From contig CALSOH010000002.1 of the NCBI GenBank assembly GCA_943787925.1, positions 310,001 to 374,000 on the forward strand: DNA of 64,000 bases. Reading direction: 5' to 3'. Under the pieces are notes generated by a model. It was not told the origin of the DNA. It did no database searches and saw only the letters and a program-made list of their open reading frames with translations. Made by a program: the position numbers and the translations under genes. The stretch's first letter is position 1. Each line of letters starts with the position of its first letter. Source of the stretch: TMED14 sp003507115. Lineage in GTDB: Bacteria; Bacteroidota; Bacteroidia; Flavobacteriales; Schleiferiaceae. Positions 26,035 through 35,562 of the stretch are shown piece after piece.

Positions 26035-26178
26035 AAGGAGATTCTGGCATTCGGCGAAGACAGAAGGCGTATGCACGCTTCAACCCTTCAACTTTTCTAC
26101 CCGTTAACCTCATTCAGGAAAACGGAGGGAAAAGGGCTTTCCCCTTCAACCCTTTAACCCTTCAAGCCTTAGACTGCC
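26035..26178. repeat. Pyrimidine-rich repeats between convergent pheT and purL, with a hairpin
   Basis: CTTCAACCCTTCAAC (26078-26092) and a longer run of CCTTCAACCC / TTTAACCC / TTCAAG (26142-26167) are variants of one short motif. Between them, GGGAAA-AGGGC-TTTCCC (26127-26143) forms a 6-bp stem that, read on the minus strand, is followed by TCCGTTTTCC and may terminate purL. No gene is visible. Confidence 0.5.
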
Positions 26179-28410
26179 TTAGCCCTCGAGCACCTCGCCC
26201 AGCGCGTTCTGGTAGGGCTTGGCATAGTCACTCACCACACCCCAATCCTCGTCGTCTACGCGGATGGCGCCTTTGGTGACATGGCCCAGGAGGTCAAACT
26301 CCACGCCGTTGAGCATCATGAGGTCGATGAAGGACTCTTCGTTCTCGGGGGTAACAGAAACCACAATGCGGCTCTGGCTCTCACCAAAGAGGTAGGCATC
26401 GGGGCGAATTTCCACATCCGTGGTGATATCGAAGCCCAGACCGCCCTGCATGGCTGATTCCAGCAATGCAATGAAGAGACCGCCCTCGGACACATCGTGC
26501 GCCGAAGCAATGACTCCCTTGCGGATGAGCTCCTTGAGTTGCTCCAGCGTGGCGTATTCTTCCTCCAACGAGAAGAAGGGAACGGGAGACGCCTCCATGC
26601 CGTGGTGGTGCACCAAGTACTGGCTGGACGAAATGTCGTCGCGAGACGTACCCAGCATGTAGATCAAGTCGCCCTTGGCTTTGAATGGGATCGTGGTCAC
26701 GTGCTTGATGTCTTCCACCAAGCCAATCATCGCGATGGTCGGGGTGGGGAAAACGGGCTCAATGCGGTTGCCGATTTGGGTTTGGTTGTAGAAGCTCACG
26801 TTGCCACCGGTCACCGGGGTCGCAAACTTCTCACAGGCTTTGCCCATGCCCTTGATGGCGCCGACAAACTGCCAGTAGACCTCCGGGTTGTAGGGATTGC
26901 CAAAGTTCAAACAGTTCGTGATGGCCGAGGGAACGCCGCCGGAACAGACGATGTTTCGGGCATTTTCTGCGACCGCAATCATGGTGCCCACCTCGGGGTC
27001 GGCATGGACGTAGCGGCTGTTGCAATCCACGGTCATGGCGATGGCACGCTTGGAGCCTTTCACGTTGACAATGGCGGCATCGCTCGCTTCATTGGTGGAG
27101 CGGTTCTTGGTGCCCACCATGGAGTCGTACTGTTCGTAGACCCAGCGCTTGGAGGCGATGTTGGGCAGGCCGGCCAGCTCCATGGCGACGCTCTGAAGAT
27201 CTTCGGGGCATGGCACCATGTCCATGTCGAAGTTCTGGTATTCGGTGTAGTAGGCGGGCTCGCGGGTTTCGCGGTAGTACACAGGGGCACCGCCGCCTAG
27301 CACGAGAGACTCGGCAGGAATTTCGGCCAGTTTTTCCCCGTGCCAGAAGTAGCGCACGTAAGGACCTTCAGTCACAATACCGATGGGCTCACAGTGGATG
27401 TCCCATTTTTCGAAAATGGCTTCCACATCGGCTTCGCGGCCTTTGTCTACCACGACCAGCATGCGCTCCTGAGATTCAGACAAAAGAATCTCCCAAGGCT
27501 CCATGCCGTCCTGACGTGTAGGAACTTTGTCCAAATCGATATCCATGCCTACGCCGCCACCTGCAGACATTTCACTCGTAGAACAGGTAATGCCTGCGGC
27601 ACCCATGTCCTGCATGCCCATGACGGCACCCGTCTTGGCGAGCTCCATCGTGGCTTCCAAAAGCAATTTCTCTTGGAAGGGATCGCCCACCTGTACAGAG
27701 GGGATGTCGTTGGCCGAATCTTCACTCAAATCCTTGGAGGCAAACGCGGCTCCGTGAATGCCGTCGCGACCCGTGGAGGAGCCCACGATGTATACAGCAT
27801 TGCCCACGCCTTGCGCCTTGGCAGAAATTTGCTTGCCCACCTCGACAATGCCCGCGGAGAAAGCATTGACCAAGGGGTTTTGCTCGTAGCACTTGTCAAA
27901 GTAGACTTCGCCGCCCACCGTGGGGATGCCAAAGGAATTGCCGTAGTTGCCGATGCCTTTGACCACGCCCTTGACGAGCCACTTGGTGCGGGCCGTAGTA
28001 GGATCGCCAAAGCGCAAACTGTTCAGCTGGGCAATGGGGCGAGCACCCATCGTGAAGATGTCGCGGTTGATACCGCCCACACCGGTGGCGGCCCCTTGGT
28101 AGGGTTCCACGGCCGAGGGGTGGTTGTGGGATTCAATTTTGAATGCACAGGCCAGACCTTCACCAATATCCACTAAGCCGGCGTTTTCTTCGCCCGCTTT
28201 GGCCAGCATATGCGGACCTTCTTTGGGAAGGGTCTTGAGCCAGACGATGGAGTTCTTGTAGGAACAGTGCTCCGACCACATGACCGAATAGACGGATAGT
28301 TCCGTGAAGTTGGGCGTTCGGCCTAAGACCTCACAAATCTTGTCAAATTCCTCGGGAAGGAGGCCTAATTCTTTGGCGGTTTCAACCGTAGGAAGGGCAG
28401 CGGAGTCCAT
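26179..28410 (-). CDS. purL: Phosphoribosylformylglycinamidine synthase, short PurL type
   Basis: This 743-residue enzyme converts FGAR to FGAM in purine synthesis. Conserved segments include SVMWSEHCSYKNS near residue 43, GVGGINRDIFTMGARPIA, and in the second half GGNVSFYNQT and SAHDVSEGGLFIALLES. The length matches the small PurL, which needs separate PurS and PurQ subunits, rather than the 1200-1300-residue fused form. No purS or purQ is in the window. ATG 28410 is chosen; TTG at 28416 would add two residues. Confidence 0.95.
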   Translation of the reverse strand: MDSAALPTVETAKELGLLPEEFDKICEVLGRTPNFTELSVYSVMWSEHCSYKNSIVWLKTLPKEGPHMLAKAGEENAGLVDIGEGLACAFKIESHNHPSAVEPYQGAATGVGGINRDIFTMGARPIAQLNSLRFGDPTTARTKWLVKGVVKGIGNYGNSFGIPTVGGEVYFDKCYEQNPLVNAFSAGIVEVGKQISAKAQGVGNAVYIVGSSTGRDGIHGAAFASKDLSEDSANDIPSVQVGDPFQEKLLLEATMELAKTGAVMGMQDMGAAGITCSTSEMSAGGGVGMDIDLDKVPTRQDGMEPWEILLSESQERMLVVVDKGREADVEAIFEKWDIHCEPIGIVTEGPYVRYFWHGEKLAEIPAESLVLGGGAPVYYRETREPAYYTEYQNFDMDMVPCPEDLQSVAMELAGLPNIASKRWVYEQYDSMVGTKNRSTNEASDAAIVNVKGSKRAIAMTVDCNSRYVHADPEVGTMIAVAENARNIVCSGGVPSAITNCLNFGNPYNPEVYWQFVGAIKGMGKACEKFATPVTGGNVSFYNQTQIGNRIEPVFPTPTIAMIGLVEDIKHVTTIPFKAKGDLIYMLGTSRDDISSSQYLVHHHGMEASPVPFFSLEEEYATLEQLKELIRKGVIASAHDVSEGGLFIALLESAMQGGLGFDITTDVEIRPDAYLFGESQSRIVVSVTPENEESFIDLMMLNGVEFDLLGHVTKGAIRVDDEDWGVVSDYAKPYQNALGEVLEG

Positions 28411-28426
28411 GTGCAATTCTTTGTCG

Positions 28427-28434
28427 CAAAGGTA
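28427..28434 (-). promoter_or_regulatory. -7 element TACCTTTG for purL
   Basis: A perfect TAnnTTTG on the minus strand, 16 bases before the purL ATG. It lies back to back with the divergent box at 28449-28456. Confidence 0.5.
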
Positions 28435-28448
28435 CGACCCTCCCTACC

Positions 28449-28456
28449 TACCTTTC
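28449..28456 (+). promoter_or_regulatory. -7-like element TACCTTTC before the amidohydrolase gene
   Basis: TAnnTTT plus C, then GGGA, then the ATG at 28461: a 4-base spacer, as at many other starts here. Confidence 0.4.
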
Positions 28457-28460
28457 GGGA

Positions 28461-30110
28461 ATGAAAGCACATTTGTCCGCCTTTTTTGCACTGCTGATTG
28501 TGAGTATCGCAGGCTGCGGCCCGGCCTTTTTGGCAGATACCACCTTGATGAACGCCCAGATCGCCCAGTTTGAAGGGGATAGCCTCTACTACGTGTATGG
28601 TCATGTGGCGGTTCGCGACGGAAAAATTCTGAGTGTAACCCCCTTGGTGGACGGCCAGAATGACGTTCCCAGCGCCCTCGACACCGTGGATCTTCAAGGG
28701 GCCTACCTCTACCCCGGATTCGTCGATGCGCATGCCCATTTTATGGGCCAGGGCTTGGCGATGAATGCGGTCAATCTCTGGGGCGCTACCTCCTGGGGCG
28801 AATGTGTCCAACGCGTCCAAACCTTCATCGCCGAACACCCCGATGCCGAGGTTATTCGCGGCCGTGGCTGGGACCAAAACGACTGGCCGGGCGCTGCCTA
28901 CCCTACGGCGGAGGAGCTCGATGGCCTCACCGATAAACCCATCGTCCTCAGCCGCATTGATGGCCATGCCGTGGTGGCCAACCGCGTGGCTTTGGCCCTT
29001 TCAGGCATCACCGGCGAAAGCCGTATCGAGGGCGGCGAAGTGCTCCTCGACGCCCAAGGACAGCCCACCGGGGTCCTGATCGACAACGCCGAAAGCCTCC
29101 TTCAAATCGCCCAGCCCAGCGAGGAAGAGCGCATCGAAGCCCTCCTCGCCGCACAAGCCCGCTGCTACAGCTTGGGGCTCACCTCGGTCCACGACGCCGG
29201 CCTACCCACGGAAGACATTGACCTCATCCACCGCCTCCAGCAAGCGGACCAACTCACCATTCCACTCTATGTCATGGTGTCAGAAAGCCCTGAGGCCCTG
29301 GCCGAATGGAAGGCCCGCGGAACCTTAAAAACGGATCGCTTGGAGGTGCACAGCTTTAAGTTTTATTCCGACGGTGCGCTGGGGAGCCGAGGCGCCTTGC
29401 TGCGCCAGCCTTACCACGACCGGCACGACCACTTTGGCCTGCAGATTCGCAGCTATGCCTACATGCAGAGCGCCGCCCAAGAGTTGGCCGCCATGGGCTG
29501 GCAGATGAATACGCATGCTATCGGAGATTCGGCCAACCACTTTATGCTGGACCTCTACCAGCAGTTTGCGCCACAGGGCAGCCGCTGGCGAATCGAGCAT
29601 GCTCAGATTGTTAGCGCTTCGGACCGAGTGCGCTTCGGCGGCACACAAGGCCTTCTACCGTCCGTCCAACCTACGCACGCCACCTCCGACATGGATTGGG
29701 CCTTGGAACGCCTGGGTAGCCTCCGCATGCCCGACGCGTATGCCTACCTCGAACTTCGCCAAGCGGCAGACGGTATTTTGCCCCTCGGGACAGACTTCCC
29801 CGTCGAAGAAGTCAATCCGCTGTACACCTTGTATGCCGCCACCGCACGCAAGGCTTTGGACGGCCATCCCGCCGCCGGATTTCAGATGGAAAATGCCTTG
29901 ACTCGCGCACAGGCATTGAAAGGCATGACCCACGACGCCGCCTACGCCGCCTTTCAGGAGGAAGAATTAGGTGCAATTAAAAATGGTTTTTGGGCAAATT
30001 TTACCATCTTTACGGAAGACCTCCTGACGTGTCCGGAAGACATTCTTCCAACGTTAAAGGTGCTACAAACTTGGGTGCAAGGCGGATGCGTCTACACCGC
30101 CCAACCCTAA
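28461..30110 (+). CDS. Amidohydrolase family lipoprotein (YtcJ-like metal-dependent hydrolase)
   Basis: This 549-residue protein has a lipoprotein signal: hydrophobic residues 5-18 and lipobox SIAGC with Cys 19, so it is exported and lipid-anchored. The remainder is a composite amidohydrolase of the YtcJ/NfdA (Amidohydro_3) type, with the metal-binding DAHAHF near residue 90, a second-half MNTHAIGD, RIEHAQIV, and GTDFPVEEVNPLYTLYAA near the end. The substrate is unknown. It is transcribed away from purL and is followed after 24 bases by the acyl-CoA ligase gene. Confidence 0.85.
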   Translation: MKAHLSAFFALLIVSIAGCGPAFLADTTLMNAQIAQFEGDSLYYVYGHVAVRDGKILSVTPLVDGQNDVPSALDTVDLQGAYLYPGFVDAHAHFMGQGLAMNAVNLWGATSWGECVQRVQTFIAEHPDAEVIRGRGWDQNDWPGAAYPTAEELDGLTDKPIVLSRIDGHAVVANRVALALSGITGESRIEGGEVLLDAQGQPTGVLIDNAESLLQIAQPSEEERIEALLAAQARCYSLGLTSVHDAGLPTEDIDLIHRLQQADQLTIPLYVMVSESPEALAEWKARGTLKTDRLEVHSFKFYSDGALGSRGALLRQPYHDRHDHFGLQIRSYAYMQSAAQELAAMGWQMNTHAIGDSANHFMLDLYQQFAPQGSRWRIEHAQIVSASDRVRFGGTQGLLPSVQPTHATSDMDWALERLGSLRMPDAYAYLELRQAADGILPLGTDFPVEEVNPLYTLYAATARKALDGHPAAGFQMENALTRAQALKGMTHDAAYAAFQEEELGAIKNGFWANFTIFTEDLLTCPEDILPTLKVLQTWVQGGCVYTAQP

Positions 30111-30134
30111 ACGCTAACGACGACCTAAACGCTT

Positions 30135-31895
30135 ATGACTCCTACTCGCCTGTTTGACTTCGCGTACTACGCCCTCGAACAACACCCCCGCCCCGACGCC
30201 TTAAACACCAAGATTAACGGCCAATGGGAATCCTTATCTACCGCTGACTATGTCGCCAAAGCGGAAAAGCTAGCCCTCGGCTTGATCGCTCTTGGGGTGA
30301 AGCCTGGCGATAAAATAGCCATCATTTCCACGAACAACCGCACGGAGTGGAACATCTGCGACCAAGGCATCCTTTCTGCCGGTGGCATTGATGTACCCGT
30401 CTATCCCACTATCTCCTCCGAGGATTACAAGTTCATTTTCAACGACTCCGAGGTCACCTATTGTTTTTTGAGCGACGCCGATCTGTTCCACAAGGTCAAG
30501 GCCATCCAAGCCGACGTGCCCAGTCTGAAGGAAATTTATTCCTTCGTGCCGGTCGAGGGCTGCGCCCATTGGGACGAAGTATTTGCGGCAGCCGACGAAG
30601 CACACCGGCCCGAATTGACGGCCCGCATGGCCGCCGTGAAACCCGAAGACTTGGCTACCCTCATTTACACCAGCGGCACCACGGGGACGCCCAAGGGGGT
30701 GATGCTGAGCCACCACAATATTTCGAGCAATGCCCTCGCGTCTTCACAGCGTCTTCCTGTAGGCCCAGGCGCTAAATCGCTGAGCTTCCTCCCCTTGTGC
30801 CATAGCTATGAACGCGTCATCGTGTACATCTACCTCACCACAGGGGTAGGTACCTACTACGCGGAGAGCATGGAGACCATTGGCGACAACCTACGCGAGG
30901 TTCATCCCGAGGTATTCACCGCTGTTCCGCGCTTGCTCGAAAAAGTCTACGACCGCATCATGGATAAGGGCAAGGATTTGACGGGCGTGAAAAAAGCACT
31001 CTTCTTCTGGGCCGTAGGTCTGGCAGAAAACTACGAGCACAGCGGCAAATCCCCGTTGTATTATGCCCAGCTCAAACTGGCCCGCAAACTGATCTTCTCC
31101 AAGTGGCAAGAGGCACTCGGAGGAAAGACCCAAGCGGTCGCCTCGGGTGCGGCAGCCTTGAACCCTCGTTTGGCCCGCATCTTTGCCGGAGCAGGCATCA
31201 ACATTCAAGAAGGCTATGGTTTGACGGAGACATCTCCCGTGCTTTCGGTGAATTTGCCCACGGGCCAAGGCCACAAACTAGGCACCGTCGGAACACCCAT
31301 TGAAGGCGTGGAGCTCAAGTTGGACAGTGACGGCGAAATCCTCGCCAAAGGCCCCAACATCATGATGGGCTACTACGGACGTCCCGATTTGACGGCCGAG
31401 GTTATGACCGAAGACGGCTGGTTCCGCACCGGAGACATCGGGGAGATCCTGCCCGGTGGCTACTTGCGCATCACGGACCGCAAGAAAGAAATCTTCAAAA
31501 CAGCCGGCGGCAAATACATCGCGCCCCAAAACATGGAGAACGTCTACAAGGAGAGCCCCTTCATCGAGCAGTGCATGGTGGCGGGCGAAAACCGCAAATT
31601 CCCCGTCTTGCTTCTCCAGCCCCAATTTGATTTCTTGAAAAACTGGTGTGCACGGAAGGACATTGCCTGGACCACACCCGAAGAAATGGTGCAGCACCCG
31701 TTGGTCGTCGCCCGCATTCAAAAGGAAGTGGACGCCAAGAACGAACGATTCGGCAAATGGGAAGGCGCCAAGAAAATCCTCATCACATCAGACGTGTGGA
31801 GCATTCCAGCTGGGCACCTAACCCCCACGATGAAGTTGCGCCGCAAGCCCATTTTGGCGATGTACGACGCGGGCTACGAAGGTCTCTATGCGTAA
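30135..31895 (+). CDS. Long-chain fatty acid--CoA ligase (AMP-forming)
   Basis: This 586-residue adenylate-forming enzyme activates fatty acids to acyl-CoA. The AMP-binding P-loop LIYTSGTTGTPKGVML is near residue 178. YGLTETSPVLSVNLP is the A5 motif, and GWFRTGDIGEILPGGYLRIT with DRKKEIFKTAGGKYI are the A7-A8 motifs. The C-terminal lysine region follows. The length matches FadD15-type ligases. There is no membrane segment. It probably shares a transcript with the lipoprotein hydrolase. The end lies 18 bases from the convergent rluD stop. Confidence 0.92.
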   Translation: MTPTRLFDFAYYALEQHPRPDALNTKINGQWESLSTADYVAKAEKLALGLIALGVKPGDKIAIISTNNRTEWNICDQGILSAGGIDVPVYPTISSEDYKFIFNDSEVTYCFLSDADLFHKVKAIQADVPSLKEIYSFVPVEGCAHWDEVFAAADEAHRPELTARMAAVKPEDLATLIYTSGTTGTPKGVMLSHHNISSNALASSQRLPVGPGAKSLSFLPLCHSYERVIVYIYLTTGVGTYYAESMETIGDNLREVHPEVFTAVPRLLEKVYDRIMDKGKDLTGVKKALFFWAVGLAENYEHSGKSPLYYAQLKLARKLIFSKWQEALGGKTQAVASGAAALNPRLARIFAGAGINIQEGYGLTETSPVLSVNLPTGQGHKLGTVGTPIEGVELKLDSDGEILAKGPNIMMGYYGRPDLTAEVMTEDGWFRTGDIGEILPGGYLRITDRKKEIFKTAGGKYIAPQNMENVYKESPFIEQCMVAGENRKFPVLLLQPQFDFLKNWCARKDIAWTTPEEMVQHPLVVARIQKEVDAKNERFGKWEGAKKILITSDVWSIPAGHLTPTMKLRRKPILAMYDAGYEGLYA

Positions 31896-31913
31896 AATGG
31901 GCGCGAACCTAGC

Positions 31914-32954
31914 CTAGGCGAGGTGCACAGCCACATAATTTCGGAAGCGCTCCAAAATGGCTTCCATATCTTCCGGCAGAGCGGCTTCAAAACGGAGCCG
32001 CTCTCCTTTTTTGGTGGGATGCTCAAAGCCCAACATGCGGGCGTGCAGCGCTTGGCGCGCACAGATTTTGAGGTTGTTGACCATGAATTCCTTGAATTTT
32101 GGCCAGCCCGGTTTATCGGGCATCTCTAGCCCCCCATAGGTTTCATCCCCAAACAAGGGATGGCCGAGGTGCTTGAAATGTGCGCGAATTTGGTGCGTTC
32201 GGCCCGTTTCCAAACGGCAGGCCACGAGGGTAGCAAAGCCAAAGCGCTCCAACACGCGATAATGCGTCACCGCATGCTTTCCGTACTTGCCGTCCTCAAA
32301 GACCGTCATGACCTTGCGGTCCTTCAAGCTCCGTCCAATATGCCCGGTGATGGTCCCGGCATCCGCCTCCACATTCCCCAAGGCCACCGCATAGTATTCG
32401 CGCTCGGTCGAGTGGTCGGCGAACTGTTTGGCTAGGAAGGCCATCGCATACTCGTTGCGCGCAATAACCAACAAACCCGAGGTGTCCTTGTCAATGCGGT
32501 GCACCAAGCCTGGGCGCTCGCTTTTGTCGCCATCAGGGAGATGTTCAAAGAGATGCAGCAAGCCGTTGATCAGCGTTCCAGAATAGTGTCCATAGCTGGG
32601 ATGCACAACCATGCCCGCCGGTTTGTTCACGACGACCACATCACTATCGCAATGCACCACATTCAAATCCAAATCCTGGGCAAAGAGCTCAATCTGTTTG
32701 GGAGGTTGTGCCAATACCAGGGTCACCACATCGCCCGGTTTCACCCGGTAGTTGCTCTTCACCGGCTGCGCATTGACCCGAATGGCTCCCGCGTCCGCCG
32801 CCTTTTGGATGCGGTTGCGCGAGGTGTGCGTCATGAAATTGAACAAAAACTTATCTACCCGCAACAATTGCTGTCCGGGTTCCGATACAAATCGGAAATG
32901 CTCATAGAGCTCTTCTTCGTCCCCTTCCCAGGCTTCGGCTACATCTCCTCGCAT
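31914..32954 (-). CDS. rluD: RluD-family 23S rRNA pseudouridine synthase
   Basis: This 346-residue enzyme converts uridines of 23S rRNA helix 69 (by family) to pseudouridine. The N-terminal S4 RNA-binding domain (LLRVDKFLFNFM, then GAIRVNAQPVKSNYRVKPGD) precedes the catalytic domain with HRIDKDTSGLLVIARN near residue 150, whose Asp is the nucleophile. Bacteroidota usually have several paralogues, so the exact site is inferred. The start overlaps the stop of the T9SS substrate gene (TAATG). Confidence 0.88.
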   Translation of the reverse strand: MRGDVAEAWEGDEEELYEHFRFVSEPGQQLLRVDKFLFNFMTHTSRNRIQKAADAGAIRVNAQPVKSNYRVKPGDVVTLVLAQPPKQIELFAQDLDLNVVHCDSDVVVVNKPAGMVVHPSYGHYSGTLINGLLHLFEHLPDGDKSERPGLVHRIDKDTSGLLVIARNEYAMAFLAKQFADHSTEREYYAVALGNVEADAGTITGHIGRSLKDRKVMTVFEDGKYGKHAVTHYRVLERFGFATLVACRLETGRTHQIRAHFKHLGHPLFGDETYGGLEMPDKPGWPKFKEFMVNNLKICARQALHARMLGFEHPTKKGERLRFEAALPEDMEAILERFRNYVAVHLA

Positions 32955-34738
32955 TAGCGCTGGATCATAAATACATAGTGAGGACCTGCTTCAAAGCGAA
33001 GGACATACATCCCTGCAGGCCAATCCGAGACAGGAAGTTCCCATCCCGGTGTGGGGGCAAATCGCCCCATTTCTTGCCCAAAGGCAGAGTAAACCACCGC
33101 CTCGCCCAGCCCGGATGGGCCGCGAAGCACGTCCTGAGCGGGATTGGGGTAGACAAAGCTGGGGTCCCTTGGAATTTGGTCGATCTGCAAGTCTTGAGGA
33201 AGGCCGCGGAAAAACGGGCGAATCATGAGGCGTCCAGGCAGCAACGAGGGGAACCACCCGGCATAATCCCCATAGGCCTTCGGGGCATCGCCACTCACAT
33301 CCAAGCCCACCGTGATCGCCGGCCCCGTGGTCTGGATGAGGCCAACATAGACTTTTTTGGGCACTACCAAGCCCACGGTATCCAGCACATAGTGCCGAAA
33401 GGGGTCGCCTGCATACGGCAATTCGGGCAGGTAGGCGCTGTCACTGAGGTACAAAACCTGCCCAGGCAGTCCCGCGGTATCCACTTCCCAAACTCCCAAC
33501 TGGAAGGTCATCCCGGACCAGTCAAATCCGGCCGGCACAAAGGAGAGATCGACCCCCCGAAGGGTATCGCTTTGCAAAAACTCAAATTGCTGCGCCCACT
33601 GAGGCGACGTTCCTTGACTCACGCCATAGCTGCGCTCCGCCGTCCCATCGTCAAGCCCGTAGCGCGCATGCAAGGGTTGGTGAATGTACAGCGTGTCATT
33701 GCTCAACTCGCCCACATTCTCGCCGTCAAACCATCCGGTCAAGTGGTAGGTCTGCGGCCCGAGGGGCTGTAGATTGGGCTTGGTCAATGCAAAGGGATAG
33801 GGGGTACTGCTGTTGTGGTTGAGGGTCGTCACGACCGGCACATTGGAGCGGCTCGCGACCACATTCCCCGCATCATCTTTCCAGACATACTTGCCCAAGT
33901 TCAGTTGCCACCCGCCCACGGGCGCTGTGCCATTTCGGCGATAGGCCGTAGCCAAACTGTCGCGCTCCAGGACAAATGCGCTGTAGTGCCACCATGGCAG
34001 CTCCGAATAAGCACGAAATAGGCCGGAGGGTGCCCGCGACCAGGCCGGGTCAAAGAGTGCGGTATCTGCCACGGTGCGGGCCATTCCAAACTCCAAATAA
34101 TCCAGCAAAAAGTGGTCAAATGCTCCACCTGGCGAGCCATACCGGCTAACCCGGAATCGCACCCCATTTTGGCCATTCAGGTGCGCAGGGAGCGCGATTG
34201 CCTGAGCGTGCCACCGGCCCGTATTTGCCCCGCCTCGAAGCCCCCAGCCGTGCTCCCATGCATTGGTGCTTGGATTCCAAAAGTGGACCAAGAGCGAGTC
34301 CTGGGTTTCCGTTGGATCGCCCTGCCCCCCTTGCTGCAGATAAAAACTCAGCACTCCGTTGCTTTGGCCCGTCAAATTGAAATAGGGCGAGACCAAGGCA
34401 TCGGTTAAGGAATCATTTCCCAGAACGCCCGGGCGGTACGCTTGCCCATCCGCGGCGATGCCGTCAAAGACCGCGGCCCCTAAAGAGAGCGGATCCACCG
34501 ACCACTGGCTCCCAGCGATCACTCCAGACGAGGTCCAGGCAGGATGCAAGCGGTGTGAAAATCCATCGACAAATGGAGGCAGGAGGGTATCGGAGGTCTT
34601 TTGAAGAAAGGCGACCGGTTGTGCGGTCCCGCTGCGCGGCATGAACCAGGCCTCAAGAGGCTGCGCCCAGACCGAAAGGTGGACCAGGACCAGTATTAGC
34701 GCAAAAAGGCGCCCGAACTTCAGGGGATTATTCTTCAT
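32954..34738 (-). CDS. Secreted protein with C-terminal type IX secretion sorting domain
   Basis: This 594-residue protein has a Sec signal peptide (about 1-25, LFALILVLVHLSVWA followed by Q). The long central part is beta-rich with aromatic repeats (LSFYLQQGGQGDP, FDHFLLDYLEFG), like concanavalin/MAM-type adhesion modules, but I do not recognise a family. The last 75 residues are a type A sorting domain: FVYPNPAQDVLRG, then PAGMYVLRFEAG ending in basic MIQR. It is therefore exported across the outer membrane by the T9SS. It sits in an operon between the PASTA gene (11-base overlap) and rluD. Confidence 0.85.
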   Translation of the reverse strand: MKNNPLKFGRLFALILVLVHLSVWAQPLEAWFMPRSGTAQPVAFLQKTSDTLLPPFVDGFSHRLHPAWTSSGVIAGSQWSVDPLSLGAAVFDGIAADGQAYRPGVLGNDSLTDALVSPYFNLTGQSNGVLSFYLQQGGQGDPTETQDSLLVHFWNPSTNAWEHGWGLRGGANTGRWHAQAIALPAHLNGQNGVRFRVSRYGSPGGAFDHFLLDYLEFGMARTVADTALFDPAWSRAPSGLFRAYSELPWWHYSAFVLERDSLATAYRRNGTAPVGGWQLNLGKYVWKDDAGNVVASRSNVPVVTTLNHNSSTPYPFALTKPNLQPLGPQTYHLTGWFDGENVGELSNDTLYIHQPLHARYGLDDGTAERSYGVSQGTSPQWAQQFEFLQSDTLRGVDLSFVPAGFDWSGMTFQLGVWEVDTAGLPGQVLYLSDSAYLPELPYAGDPFRHYVLDTVGLVVPKKVYVGLIQTTGPAITVGLDVSGDAPKAYGDYAGWFPSLLPGRLMIRPFFRGLPQDLQIDQIPRDPSFVYPNPAQDVLRGPSGLGEAVVYSAFGQEMGRFAPTPGWELPVSDWPAGMYVLRFEAGPHYVFMIQR

Positions 34739-35513
34739 CGTTGCTCTGAAGGAGATGGGACTCCCCTACCCAAACGCGCACCACCCCATCTTTATGCGTG
34801 ACAAACATTCCTTGCGAATCGCTGGGCAGTTGAGAAATGATGACCCCTCCGGACAACGTGGTGTCCCCTTCCACCCATTCCAGGCGCAGGTCGCTGAGTT
34901 GTAGAATGGCCTTCGCTTCCCCGAAGCGCATGCCCAAGAGATTGGGAACCGCGTGGGTCGGTGGGCCCGAGCGCTTGCCGACCACCAGGTCGATGGCTGT
35001 TCCTTTCCGAACCTGGCTCCCCTCAGCGAGCACCACGCCCCCGGCACTGGCCGACAAAACCAAGCCTTCGGCCAAATCCGGGACAAATGTGATCCGTCCA
35101 ACGCGCAGGCCCCGGGAGGTCAAATCCAGTTCCGCCCGTTGCAGGGTCCGCTCAACTAATAAGGGCAGCGCCACCCGGCCGGGGCGGCGGCGATTGATGC
35201 TCAATTGCACGGTGCGACCGGCTTTGGCCGTCGCTCCCGCCATGGGGTACTGATCCACGACGGTGCCGGGATCCATTTTGGGAAAGTACAGACTGCTATC
35301 CAGCACTTCGGCTTGAAGGGCTCCTTCGGCCAAGCGGGCTTGGGCTTCCTCCCATGTCAACCCCGTTAGATCTGGGACGACCTCGACCTCGCCATGGCCC
35401 GTGATTCCTTTCAAAATCCAATTGGCACTCAAGCCCAAGAGGGTGAAGAAGGCCAATGCGAGGGCGGCATTCAACCAAAAGGTCTTGCTGCGAAGGAATA
35501 AAATCAGTTTCAT
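34728..35513 (-). CDS. PASTA-domain membrane protein
   Basis: This 261-residue protein has one N-terminal membrane helix (about 10-32) and then three PASTA modules: VEVVPDLTGLTWEEAQARL, a second after about residue 110, and a third at HAVPNLLGMRFGEAKAIL. PASTA domains bind peptidoglycan or muropeptides, here on the periplasmic side. There is no kinase or transpeptidase domain. A GTG at 35546 is also in frame; I chose ATG 35513, which directly follows a TATTTTTG element. It is divergent from ddl, which fits a wall-linked role. Confidence 0.85.
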   Translation of the reverse strand: MKLILFLRSKTFWLNAALALAFFTLLGLSANWILKGITGHGEVEVVPDLTGLTWEEAQARLAEGALQAEVLDSSLYFPKMDPGTVVDQYPMAGATAKAGRTVQLSINRRRPGRVALPLLVERTLQRAELDLTSRGLRVGRITFVPDLAEGLVLSASAGGVVLAEGSQVRKGTAIDLVVGKRSGPPTHAVPNLLGMRFGEAKAILQLSDLRLEWVEGDTTLSGGVIISQLPSDSQGMFVTHKDGVVRVWVGESHLLQSNDEE

Positions 35514-35519
35514 CTCCTG

Positions 35520-35527
35520 CAAAAATA
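35520..35527 (-). promoter_or_regulatory. -7 element TATTTTTG for the PASTA-T9SS-rluD operon
   Basis: A perfect TAnnTTTG on the minus strand, ending 6 bases (CAGGAG) before ATG 35513. CAGGAG could also act as a ribosome-binding site, rare in this window. Confidence 0.5.
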
Positions 35528-35550
35528 GCCAACTGCTTTCCACCACCCGC

Positions 35551-35558
35551 TATCTTTG
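35551..35558 (+). promoter_or_regulatory. -7 element TATCTTTG for ddl
   Basis: A perfect TAnnTTTG, 4 bases (AAAT) before the ddl ATG. It is separated from the divergent PASTA box by 23 bases. Confidence 0.5.
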
Positions 35559-35562
35559 AAAT

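Noticed and set aside
26497..28176. Two long plus-strand open frames inside purL
   Set aside because: Antisense to PurL, His/Gly/Val-rich low-information sequence, no promoter-like element at their starts.
32978..33772. Plus-strand open frame of 264 codons across the T9SS substrate gene
   Set aside because: Antisense to a gene with signal peptide and sorting domain; no domain seen.
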